Position numbers and translations under genes: made by a program. A model generated the notes under the pieces. The model saw nothing but the letters and a program-made list of their open reading frames with translations, had not been told where the DNA came from and ran no database searches. From contig DPGN01000007.1 of the NCBI GenBank assembly GCA_003523185.1, positions 20,837 through 26,524 of the forward strand: DNA of 5,688 nt, in the 5' to 3' direction. Position 1 is the stretch's first letter, and each line of letters opens with the position of its first letter. Of the stretch, positions 1 to 5,688 are shown piece by piece. The DNA comes from Halieaceae bacterium (GTDB lineage: Bacteria > Pseudomonadota > Gammaproteobacteria > Pseudomonadales > Halieaceae).

Positions 1-35
1 CTGATTCCCAAGATGTGGTGGCCGGCAAATTTCAC
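1..35 (-). CDS. 5' end of a gene cut by the window edge, possibly aspartate carbamoyltransferase
   Basis: Only the first 11 codons are present. A GTG start at 35-33 reads MKFAGHHILGI and stays open to the window edge. Upstream is a purine-rich Shine-Dalgarno stretch (GGAGAAGGA at 42-50, with 6 bases between the AAGGA core and the start), much better than expected by chance, so I believe a gene starts here. The N-terminal pattern MKF-x-G-x-HIL resembles the start of some bacterial aspartate carbamoyltransferases (PyrB, pyrimidine synthesis), but 11 residues are too few to establish identity. It follows sbcB by 54 bp with no terminator between them, so it could be the next gene of the same operon. 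Confidence 0.5.
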   Translation of the reverse strand, partial: MKFAGHHILGI

Positions 36-41
36 AGCGCT

Positions 42-50
42 TCCTTCTCC
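42..50 (-). promoter_or_regulatory. Ribosome binding site for the gene cut at the left edge
   Basis: On the minus strand the bases read GGAGAAGGA, followed by 6 bases and then GTG. This purine run is the main evidence that a new gene begins at position 35, since so little of its coding sequence is visible. Confidence 0.55.
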
Positions 51-89
51 TCGCGCATCGAACTGTGCGCTTGGGCCCTTATTCTAAAC

Positions 90-1547
90 CTAAGCACCGC
101 TGACACCTAAAACTTTGGCATTTTCCGATACCCAACGTTCAAGATCGGCGAGCGCCGCGCGCTGTCTATCGCCTAAGTTGGGGGTTGACTGCTCTTCCGC
201 CAAGGCCAGATGAAAGCCCTCGAGATTCAGATGATCACTACCGTGCCACTGCTCTCGACAGTGTTCTTGCCAGGTAGCGCGCTCTGTATCGGTCAGAATG
301 TCTGGCCAATTTCGGGCGCGGTACCGGAACAGGAGCTCGGGTAATCGGCGATCGGTGAAAGCAAAGCGACGATCGCGCAGTTCGGCTGGTGAACTCTCCT
401 GAACTTCTTGAATCAGCCGTCGATCCGAATTGGGTACGAAGGCACCGTACAGCGCCGTATCAGGGTTCGAGTCCATGGCCTTTGGCCCACCCTGGTAGAC
501 AGACTGCAGATGCTGAATGAACTCAGATCCACGATCCTCTCGCGCCTGTCTGAGTGTCGCCAGATTTCGGCGCAAACTGTCGCCATCAAGACCCAGTCGC
601 GCCGCTATATCAGGGGAAATGTGCTGCATTGGCAGCAACACCGGCGCTTTATTGACCTTGATGGTCATGAGTCCCGGTCGATCACTGGGTGAAGCAAGTT
701 TGTCGCCCTTGGCGAATAAGCGGGCTTGGGTTTCCTCCGGCGTCATTGCTAGGAAGTCGGGCTCGCGCGACAAGTCAGCGCAGATAATGTCCGACTTGTA
801 CTCAGGATGAACCGCAAGCGGGACAATGACACCAAGACAGGCGCGTTCGGTTCCCATGAGCCCCGACACATACACGAGCGGCGTCATGGCATTGGTATCA
901 ACCAATGCCTCCACACGCGCCTTGAATCGCATCGACAACAGCTCATCGAAAAGCGCCTCATCAGCTGAGCGCAGTGCTCTTGCCAGCGCCAAGGTTGCCG
1001 TGACATCGGACATAGCGTCATGGGCAGCACCGTGCTCCAGTCCATTCGTTGCCGTCAAATCTTCGAGCTTGAAACTCGGAGCGCCATCGGTGCGCTTGGG
1101 CCAATTCAAACTGTCGGGGCGCAGGGCATAAAAGCAGCGCACGACATCAATCAAATCCCAGCGACTGTTACCGCGGCTGTACTCGCGGGCGTAGGGATCG
1201 TAAAAATTGCGCCACAATGTGAAGCGGGTGACTTCATCATCAAATCGAAGCGAGTTGTAGCCCACGCCACAGGTGCCTGGTTGCGCAAGTTCATCATGAA
1301 TACGCGCGATGAACCCTTGCTCAGAAAGTCCCTTTGCTTCAGCTTCAAATGGGGAAATACCCGTTATCCGGACCGCAGCTGGATGCGGCAATACATCCAG
1401 TGCGGGCTTTGCATAGACCGTCAGCGGATCGCCAATGATTTCAAGGTCGGTTGTGGTTCGAAGGCCGGCAAATTGCCAGGGCCGATCGATCGCAGGTGAA
1501 GCGCCTGAGGTCTCGTAGTCATGCCAGTAAAGCGTTTCTACGGACAC
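90..1547 (-). CDS. sbcB: Exodeoxyribonuclease I (3'-5' single-strand DNA exonuclease)
   Basis: Exonuclease I degrades single-stranded DNA from the 3' end, releasing mononucleotides, in recombination and mismatch repair; in E. coli it is recruited by SSB. The protein aligns along its whole length with E. coli SbcB (475 aa). Numbered from the longer possible start at 1565, the DEDDh active-site residues are all present: D16 and E18 in HDYET, D109 in FDDEVTR, and H182 and D187 in HDAMSD. The nuclease domain spans about 10-200, followed by the SH3-like domain (about 203-355) and the C-terminal helical domain. Other family blocks include NSRWDLIDV and YALRP near 133-150 and FRYRARNWP in the C-terminal part. 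I prefer the GTG start at 1547 (485 aa) because AAGGAGG lies just before it, while the TTG at 1565 (491 aa) has no Shine-Dalgarno. The gene starts 35 bp after the fumarase stop with no terminator between, so co-transcription is likely. The stop is TAG. No damage or frameshift is seen. Confidence 0.95.
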   Translation of the reverse strand: MSVETLYWHDYETSGASPAIDRPWQFAGLRTTTDLEIIGDPLTVYAKPALDVLPHPAAVRITGISPFEAEAKGLSEQGFIARIHDELAQPGTCGVGYNSLRFDDEVTRFTLWRNFYDPYAREYSRGNSRWDLIDVVRCFYALRPDSLNWPKRTDGAPSFKLEDLTATNGLEHGAAHDAMSDVTATLALARALRSADEALFDELLSMRFKARVEALVDTNAMTPLVYVSGLMGTERACLGVIVPLAVHPEYKSDIICADLSREPDFLAMTPEETQARLFAKGDKLASPSDRPGLMTIKVNKAPVLLPMQHISPDIAARLGLDGDSLRRNLATLRQAREDRGSEFIQHLQSVYQGGPKAMDSNPDTALYGAFVPNSDRRLIQEVQESSPAELRDRRFAFTDRRLPELLFRYRARNWPDILTDTERATWQEHCREQWHGSDHLNLEGFHLALAEEQSTPNLGDRQRAALADLERWVSENAKVLGVSGA

Positions 1548-1551
1548 ACGC

Positions 1552-1558
1552 CCTCCTT
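1552..1558 (-). promoter_or_regulatory. Shine-Dalgarno site that decides the sbcB start
   Basis: The minus strand reads AAGGAGG, a near-perfect anti-16S match, 4 bases before the GTG at 1547. It falls inside the reading frame if translation were to begin at the upstream TTG (1565). The bases before that TTG contain no purine-rich site. This argues for GTG at 1547 and removes six residues from the longest open frame. Confidence 0.7.
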
Positions 1559-1582
1559 CACCCAATGGCTCAACATTAGCGT

Positions 1583-3100
1583 TTAAAACAACTCAATGGC
1601 TTGCTCTTCGATGTTGGCCTGCCACAGTTTGGGTCCGGTAATGTGCACCGACGTACCTTGCGCGTCGACGGCGACGCTCACGGGCATGTCTTTAACCGTA
1701 AATGCGTATATGGCCTCCATTCCCAGGTCATCGAATGCAACCACTTTCGCGTCCGTGATTGCCTTGGAAACGAGGTAAGCCGCACCACCCACAGCCATAA
1801 GGTAAACCGCCTTGTGCTTGCGAATGGCATCGATGGCCACAGGACCACGCTCTGCTTTACCAATCATCCCCAGTAGGCCCGTGTGCTCGAGAATGTTATC
1901 GGTGAATTTATCCATGCGTGTAGACGTCGTTGGACCCGCAGGTCCCACCACTTCGTCTCTCACGGGATCAACCGGCCCTACGTAGTAAATGAACTTCCCC
2001 CTCAAGTCGACGGGTAGCTCTTCACCATCCGCGATCATCTGCGTCATACGCTTGTGCGCCGCGTCACGGCCTGTGTACATCGTCCCCGACAAGAGCACCG
2101 TGTCGCCTGGCTGCCAGCTGAGGGTCTCTTCCTGAGTCACCTTATCAAGATCAACTCGACGCACCGAATCTCCCGGCTCCCAGGTGACCTCGGGCCACGC
2201 ATCGAGACTAGGCGCCTCCTGGAAGACTGGACCATTGCCGGTTAGTTCAAAGTGCGCGTGCCGCGTGGCCGCGCAATTGGGAATCATAGCCACAGGCAGT
2301 GAGGCGGCGTGAGTCGGGTAATCCATAACCTTCACGTCCAGCACGGTCGTGAGTCCACCTAGGCCTTGTGCGCCAATGCCGAGTTTGTTCACAGCCTCCA
2401 TGATTTCAAGCCGTAACTCTTCGGCTCGTGTCGAGGGGCCACGTTCGCGGAGCTCGTGGATATCAACGGGGTCCATAAGTGATTCTTTGGCCATGACCAT
2501 GGCTTTTTCGGCGGTACCGCCAATACCAATGCCTAGCATGCCCGGGGGGCACCAACCTGCACCCATGGTGGGGACCGTCTTCACGACCCAGTCAACAATG
2601 CTGTCCGATGGATTCAACATGGCCAGTTTTGATTTATTCTCCGAGCCACCGCCCTTAGCCGCAACACGAAAATCGACTGTGCTACCTGACACCATCCGGG
2701 TGTGAATAACCGCTGGTGTGTTGTCCTTAGTATTCTTACGAGTCCCAGCTGGATCTTCGAGGATCGACGCCCTCAACTTATTGTCCGGATGGAGATACGC
2801 CAAGGAAACGCCCTCATTAATCAGGTCTTCCAGTGGCTTTGATGTATCCCAGCGAACCTCCATACCAATATCGACAAACACGGTGACAATACCTGTGTCT
2901 TGGCAAATGGGTCGCTTGCCCATGGCACACATGCGGCTGTTGATGAGGATCTGAGCTAGGGCGTCTTTTGCCGCCTGACTTCGCTCCATTTCATAAGCAC
3001 GATGAACGGCCTGTACGAAGTCGGTCGGGTGGTAATAGGAAATGAACTGGAGTGCATCTGCGACGCTTTCGACAACATCGCGGTCTGTAATTACGGTCAT
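1583..3100 (-). CDS. fumA: Fumarate hydratase, class I (iron-sulfur, aerobic type)
   Basis: The enzyme interconverts fumarate and L-malate in the TCA cycle, in the cytoplasm, using an oxygen-sensitive 4Fe-4S cluster. The 505-residue product matches the single-chain class I fumarases of Pseudomonas-type bacteria nearly throughout. Both halves are fused: the N-terminal (alpha) domain, about 1-285, and the C-terminal (beta) domain, about 325-500. The three expected cluster cysteines are C66 (in PICQDTG), C184 (in GAGWCPPGM) and C276 (in IPNCAATRHAH). Other family blocks are KGGGSENKS (149-157), GLGGLTTVLDVKV (246-258), GRDAAHK (344-350) and GPAGPTTSTRMDK (386-398). It is shorter than E. coli FumA (548 aa) mainly at the N-terminus, as usual for this subgroup. 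The start is ATG with only a weak AGAG-like site upstream. It lies 36 bp after the coiled-coil gene and shortly before sbcB, in an apparent operon. No key residue appears to be missing. Confidence 0.97.
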   Translation of the reverse strand: MTVITDRDVVESVADALQFISYYHPTDFVQAVHRAYEMERSQAAKDALAQILINSRMCAMGKRPICQDTGIVTVFVDIGMEVRWDTSKPLEDLINEGVSLAYLHPDNKLRASILEDPAGTRKNTKDNTPAVIHTRMVSGSTVDFRVAAKGGGSENKSKLAMLNPSDSIVDWVVKTVPTMGAGWCPPGMLGIGIGGTAEKAMVMAKESLMDPVDIHELRERGPSTRAEELRLEIMEAVNKLGIGAQGLGGLTTVLDVKVMDYPTHAASLPVAMIPNCAATRHAHFELTGNGPVFQEAPSLDAWPEVTWEPGDSVRRVDLDKVTQEETLSWQPGDTVLLSGTMYTGRDAAHKRMTQMIADGEELPVDLRGKFIYYVGPVDPVRDEVVGPAGPTTSTRMDKFTDNILEHTGLLGMIGKAERGPVAIDAIRKHKAVYLMAVGGAAYLVSKAITDAKVVAFDDLGMEAIYAFTVKDMPVSVAVDAQGTSVHITGPKLWQANIEEQAIELF

Positions 3101-3136
3101 GAGCGTTCTCTATTATCTCACTTTGTATTTAGCCGC

Positions 3137-3916
3137 TTACGGAGCGGGCACCGGTGCAGGCGCTGGCGCCGATTCAACAGCTAAAGCATCGACCTTTGCT
3201 GATAACTGTCGAATATCAGCCCGCAGCTGATTCACGTTGGTATTGACCTGCTTCCTGAATCCATTGATTGAAGCAACCCATTCTTCATTTGCGGTAACTC
3301 GGTTACCCAATGAAGCGCGCTCCAAGTTGGCTCGATTCACGTCATCCGCCAATCGCTCGACATCGCTTTGAATCTGACGCGCTGATCCCGCCAAGCGCTC
3401 GATGTCAGCCGACAAGGTTTGCAGCGCCTTAAGGTCTGCCGTCAGTGCATCCAGTGTTTTCTTTTGACGAAAACCGTTGTCTTTCAGGGTTTGTAGCGTT
3501 GCCTCGTTGGCCTTATCGGCCTTCTCGAGATCGGATACCTTCCTGTTGGCTACTCGTCGCGCGTCCCAGAGCTTTCGAACCTCACTGTCCAGCAGATTCA
3601 ATTGAGCCCCCATCGCTGCCGCCGATTTGGTAACGGTCTCATCGGTATCGGTCAACAGATTCTCGAGCCCCTGAACCTGTTTACCTGTCCGCGACTGATC
3701 CGCTGTCAGCTGACCGATCAGCTGATAGCTGTACCACGCGTAGGCAGACAAGGCGCACACAGCAATAAAGGACAGTGTTAGAAAAAATTGACCAGCACCG
3801 CTCAGTCCGGCGGATTCGCGAGTCCGGCTGGGTATGGCGTTGCGCGGCGCACTGTCGACTGCTTCGTCGCGCCGGGCGGCGAATGATGGAATCTCGGTTA
3901 AGTCATCCCGGGACAT
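3137..3916 (-). CDS. Uncharacterised single-pass membrane protein with long coiled coil
   Basis: I do not recognise a named family. The 259-residue protein has three visible parts. A polar N-terminal tail (1-42) rich in charged residues is followed by one hydrophobic segment at about 43-66, and then a long helical stretch (about 68-247) with heptad-like spacing of L, V, I and A between charged and Gln/Asn residues, typical of a coiled coil. The C-terminus (249-259) is a short Pro-Ala tail, PAPAPVPAP. There is no cleavable signal peptide pattern; the likely topology is type II, with a short cytoplasmic tail and a periplasmic coiled coil, which is inference. The ATG start is well supported by GGAGG 6 bases upstream. 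It is the first gene of the apparent operon with fumA and sbcB. Automatic annotation may call such proteins Smc-like because of the coiled coil, but no ATPase motif is present. A structural or cell-envelope role is possible but not shown. Confidence 0.85.
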   Translation of the reverse strand: MSRDDLTEIPSFAARRDEAVDSAPRNAIPSRTRESAGLSGAGQFFLTLSFIAVCALSAYAWYSYQLIGQLTADQSRTGKQVQGLENLLTDTDETVTKSAAAMGAQLNLLDSEVRKLWDARRVANRKVSDLEKADKANEATLQTLKDNGFRQKKTLDALTADLKALQTLSADIERLAGSARQIQSDVERLADDVNRANLERASLGNRVTANEEWVASINGFRKQVNTNVNQLRADIRQLSAKVDALAVESAPAPAPVPAP

Positions 3917-3922
3917 ACGGTT

Positions 3923-3927
3923 CCTCC
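3923..3927 (-). promoter_or_regulatory. Strong Shine-Dalgarno site of the coiled-coil gene
   Basis: The minus strand reads GGGGGAGGAACCGT before the ATG at 3916. The GGAGG core is 6 bases from the start codon, which fixes this start. Confidence 0.75.
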
Positions 3928-3941
3928 CCCTGTACCTGCAC

Positions 3942-3947
3942 AGTATA
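3942..3947 (-). promoter_or_regulatory. Possible -10 element for the coiled-coil/fumA/sbcB operon
   Basis: The minus strand has TATACT, five of six matches to the sigma-70 -10 consensus, 25 bases before the ATG at 3916. Transcription would start near 3935 and leave a short leader that still contains the Shine-Dalgarno site. No good -35 hexamer sits at the proper distance, so the call is tentative. Its place, just downstream of the preceding gene's terminator, is where an operon promoter is expected. Confidence 0.35.
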
Positions 3948-3984
3948 CCTTGCCTTGCAGCCTAGAGTGGCCGTGTTTTAGCCA

Positions 3985-4010
3985 CAAAAAAGGCGGCCTG
4001 AGCCGCCTTT
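3985..4010 (-). terminator. Intrinsic terminator of the PuuD-like membrane protein gene
   Basis: A perfect 9-bp GC-rich stem (GCCGCC core; arms 3989-3997 and 4002-4010) closes a 4-base loop. On the minus strand it is followed by a run of six T (3985-3990), partly paired in the stem. It lies 17 bp past the stop codon at 4028. The T run is on the correct side for minus-strand transcripts only. Confidence 0.88.
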
Positions 4011-4027
4011 CTAAAAGTATATTTTTC

Positions 4028-4654
4028 TTACATGTAGTACAGCAACGCCCAGATAACGAGGGTGAGTAGTGCAGACATGTGAATGACGCCCTTGACCGAT
4101 GTCATTGGACCCTGCTTGCCGGCCAATGCATTAATCTCGAGGAGAACAATTAAGCCCAGCGCTAGATAAAGGCCTGTCGATGCACCACCCAATGGCAATG
4201 CAAGATGCTTTGAACCCAGCATACCGAGCAGCATGGGGCCCGAGAACAAGGTATTAGTTCGGCTTGCGAGGCCCGCTTTTGCAGCACTGGTAGGCCCATC
4301 GCCTGGCTTCATGCCTAAAACGACTTGCTGGTTAGGCCAAATGATCAACCATACGTTGAGGAACATGAATGTTCCGGCAAGCGCACCCACCCAGATAGGC
4401 GCAAGGTCAAAATTAGTGAAGGCGCCAAGCTTGTGGAACAAATACAAACCAGTCACAAACGTAAGCGCAGCACCCCAACGGAACCACCAAAGCGCGCGCG
4501 GCGCCAACTTAGCCATCGCATCTTTCTTAGCGTCAGCTTCGGCTTCCTTGAAATATTCTGTTTGAACGAAATTGAAGTAGTACAGCATGCCGATCCAAGT
4601 AATACCGGCTAGCACGTGAAAGTAACGAAAAATAAAACCGATCGCGTTTTCCAT
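4028..4654 (-). CDS. PuuD-like multi-pass membrane protein (urate oxidase N-terminal domain family), no cytochrome domain
   Basis: The 208-residue protein is very hydrophobic, with likely membrane helices at about 5-27, 56-76, 84-106, 135-150, 158-177 and 188-207. The first helix carries HVLAGITWIGMLYYFNF (13-29), and SRTNTLFSGPML lies at 131-142. Both blocks recall the membrane domain of PuuD, the bacterial membrane-bound urate hydroxylase (Pfam Urate_ox_N). Full PuuD has a C-terminal cytochrome c domain; here the frame ends just after the last helix and no CxxCH motif is present, so urate oxidation should not be assumed. Histidines H13, H74, H150 and H192 are candidates for heme or metal binding, which is inference. 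No purine-degradation gene is visible nearby. The ATG is supported by AAGGGGA 8 bases upstream. The gene appears to form its own transcription unit between two terminators. Confidence 0.8.
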   Translation of the reverse strand: MENAIGFIFRYFHVLAGITWIGMLYYFNFVQTEYFKEAEADAKKDAMAKLAPRALWWFRWGAALTFVTGLYLFHKLGAFTNFDLAPIWVGALAGTFMFLNVWLIIWPNQQVVLGMKPGDGPTSAAKAGLASRTNTLFSGPMLLGMLGSKHLALPLGGASTGLYLALGLIVLLEINALAGKQGPMTSVKGVIHMSALLTLVIWALLYYM

Positions 4655-4662
4655 TTATTGTT

Positions 4663-4669
4663 TCCCCTT
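4663..4669 (-). promoter_or_regulatory. Shine-Dalgarno site of the PuuD-like gene
   Basis: The minus strand reads AAGGGGA, 8 bases before the ATG at 4654. It supports this start over any internal methionine. Confidence 0.6.
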
Positions 4670-4706
4670 ATGAATACCAGCGCCGTCGACGCCCTGCCCG
4701 ACTGCA

Positions 4707-4712
4707 AGTATA
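4707..4712 (-). promoter_or_regulatory. Possible -10 element for the PuuD-like gene
   Basis: The minus strand has TATACT about 10 bases after the T run of the groL terminator and 52 bases before the ATG at 4654. A start of transcription near 4700 would give a leader of about 45 bases. The -35 position falls in the terminator arm and T run and is a poor match, so this rests on the -10 and location alone. Confidence 0.33.
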
Positions 4713-4722
4713 TCCTTGTGCC

Positions 4723-4755
4723 AAAAAAAAAGAACCCGGCGTAAAGCCGGGTTCT
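4723..4755 (-). terminator. Intrinsic terminator of groL
   Basis: A perfect 10-bp stem (arms 4731-4740 and 4746-4755, with a CCCGGC core) and a 5-base loop are followed on the minus strand by a run of eight T beyond the stem (4723-4730). It begins 21 bp past the groL stop codon. This is a textbook rho-independent terminator for minus-strand transcription. Confidence 0.92.
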
Positions 4756-4776
4756 TCGCTTTATTAGCAGGACTGC

Positions 4777-5688
4777 TTACATCATGCCGCCCATGCCACC
4801 CATGCCACCCATGTCAGGCATCGCAGGTGCTGCTTCATCTTTCGGTGCTTCAGCAATCATCACTTCCGTGGTGATCATCAAACCAGCAACCGAACCTGCA
4901 GCCTGTAGTGCAGTACGAGTTACTTTTGCCGGGTCAAGAATACCCATGGCAATCATGTCACCGTACTCACCAGTCGCCGCGTTGTAACCGAAGTTGCCTT
5001 CGCCCTGACGCACTTTATCGAGAACAACAGACGCCTCGTCACCTGCGTTGGATACGATCTGACGCAGTGGACCTTCCATGGCACGCAGCGCAGCTGCGAT
5101 ACCTGTGTTCTGGTCTTCGTTGTCACCTGTCAGACCTTCGACCGATGCGATAGCGCGAACGAGCGCCACACCACCACCAGCAACGACGCCTTCTTCAACC
5201 GCAGCGCGAGTAGCATGCAGCGCATCTTCGACACGTGCTTTCTTCTCTTTCATCTCGATTTCAGTGGCTGCGCCTACCTTGATAACGGCAACACCACCGG
5301 CGAGCTTCGCAACGCGCTCTTGAAGCTTTTCACGATCGTAGTCAGAAGACGTGTTCTCAATCTGAACACGAATTTCGCTGACGCGACCCTGGATAGCTTC
5401 TGCATCACCCGCACCATCAACGATCGTGGTGTTGTCCTTGTCCATGGTGATGCGCTTGGCATTACCAAGGTGCTCAAGGCTGGTGCTCTCGAGATCAAGG
5501 CCCACTTCCTCTGAAATAACCGTGCCGCCAGTCAGGATCGCGATGTCCTGAAGCATGGCCTTACGACGATCACCAAAACCAGGTGCCTTACATGCTGCAA
5601 CCTTAACGATGCCGCGCATGTTGTTCACAACGAGAGTCGCGAGCGCTTCGCCTTCAACGTCTTCAGCAATGATGACGAGTGGGCGAGA
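4777..5688 (-). CDS. groL: Chaperonin GroEL (60 kDa subunit), C-terminal part, cut by the right window edge
   Basis: GroEL forms the cytoplasmic double-ring chaperonin that, with GroES and ATP, folds proteins. The visible 303 residues correspond to about residue 244 to the end of E. coli GroEL. The frame is open to the last base of the window, so the GTG at 5628 is an internal valine codon, not a start. The piece holds the second half of the apical domain (AEDVEGEAL, NNMRGIVKV, KAPGFGDRRKAML), the intermediate hinge with the catalytic aspartate in KKARVEDALHATR (equivalent to E. coli D398), and the equatorial domain with EEGVVAGGGVAL, NEDQNTGI, GYNAATGEYGDMI, GILDPAKVTR and SVAGLMITTE. The protein ends in the usual GGM repeats and MM. 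A cysteine occurs in AACKAPGFGD where E. coli has valine. groES and any heat-shock promoter would lie beyond the right edge. A strong terminator follows the TAA stop. Confidence 0.98.
   Translation of the reverse strand, partial: SRPLVIIAEDVEGEALATLVVNNMRGIVKVAACKAPGFGDRRKAMLQDIAILTGGTVISEEVGLDLESTSLEHLGNAKRITMDKDNTTIVDGAGDAEAIQGRVSEIRVQIENTSSDYDREKLQERVAKLAGGVAVIKVGAATEIEMKEKKARVEDALHATRAAVEEGVVAGGGVALVRAIASVEGLTGDNEDQNTGIAAALRAMEGPLRQIVSNAGDEASVVLDKVRQGEGNFGYNAATGEYGDMIAMGILDPAKVTRTALQAAGSVAGLMITTEVMIAEAPKDEAAPAMPDMGGMGGMGGMM
4783..4812 (-). repeat. Short tandem repeat coding the GroEL GGM tail
   Basis: Three 9-base units (CATGCCGCC, CATGCCACC, CATGCCACC on the plus strand) and a partial fourth lie head to tail at the 3' end of groL. 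They encode the Met-Gly-Gly repeats of the flexible C-terminal tail that projects into the chaperonin cavity. Such tails are conserved in group I chaperonins; unit number can vary by slippage. Confidence 0.75.

Noticed and set aside
1..89. Possible terminator between sbcB and the left-edge gene
   Set aside because: Only a GGGCCC palindrome and a weak GCGC...GCGC pairing are present, with no T run, so no terminator is supported.
1020..1499. Plus-strand open frame of 159 codons
   Set aside because: It lies wholly antisense to sbcB, whose product is a confident full-length family match. The plus-strand product shows no recognisable domain and no good ribosome site, so it is a shadow frame.
2349..2705. 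Plus-strand open frame of 118 codons inside fumA
   Set aside because: It is antisense to the conserved core of fumarase and has a low-complexity, Ser/Pro-rich product typical of a shadow frame.
4233..4565. Plus-strand open frames of about 95-110 codons opposite the PuuD-like gene
   Set aside because: They are antisense to a membrane protein gene with good ribosome site, motifs and terminator. Their products look like reverse-complement reads of that gene.
4783..4812. Tandem 9-base units considered as a CRISPR-like or regulatory repeat
   Set aside because: They are in frame and encode the standard GGM tail of GroEL, with no spacers.
5078..5514. Overlapping frames on both strands inside groL
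   Set aside because: GroEL reading is certain here; the others have no family similarity and arise from codon bias in a strongly coded gene.
1..5688. Search for a defence system, mobile element, CRISPR array, tRNA or other RNA gene
   Set aside because: Nearly all of the window is covered by housekeeping-type genes and two short intergenic regions explained by terminators, ribosome sites and possible promoters. I saw no transposase, inverted terminal repeats, repeat-spacer pattern or tRNA-like sequence.

Overview
The window looks like a piece of an ordinary gammaproteobacterial chromosome. Supporting evidence is an exonuclease I (SbcB) of the gammaproteobacterial type, a roughly 505-residue class I fumarase of the kind found in Pseudomonas and related marine groups, and a GroEL with the usual GGM-rich tail. 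Base composition is moderate. A marine lineage such as the OM60/NOR5 or SAR92 groups is a guess from protein flavour only. All six genes seen, two of them cut by the window edges, lie on the minus strand, so transcription runs from the right edge to the left.

From right to left in transcription order: (1) the C-terminal 303 residues of the chaperonin GroEL (4777-5688), closed by a strong intrinsic terminator (4723-4755). (2) A single-gene unit (4028-4654) for a multi-pass membrane protein that resembles the membrane half of the bacterial urate hydroxylase PuuD but lacks the cytochrome c half. It has its own Shine-Dalgarno site, a possible -10 element, and a clear terminator (3985-4010). (3) A likely operon that begins with a one-pass, coiled-coil membrane protein of unknown function (3137-3916). 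It continues 36 bp later with class I fumarase (1583-3100), then exonuclease I (90-1547), and then, after 54 bp, the first 11 codons of another gene (1-35) whose N-terminus is reminiscent of aspartate carbamoyltransferase. I see no terminator between these four genes.

Functionally the window is a mix of housekeeping jobs: protein folding, a TCA-cycle step, 3'-5' single-strand DNA degradation in repair, and perhaps pyrimidine synthesis, plus two membrane proteins of less certain role. I see no mobile element, CRISPR array, RNA gene, phage gene or defence cassette. The points most worth a second look are the uncharacterised coiled-coil protein heading the fumarase/exonuclease operon, the stand-alone PuuD-like membrane domain, and the corrected start of sbcB.
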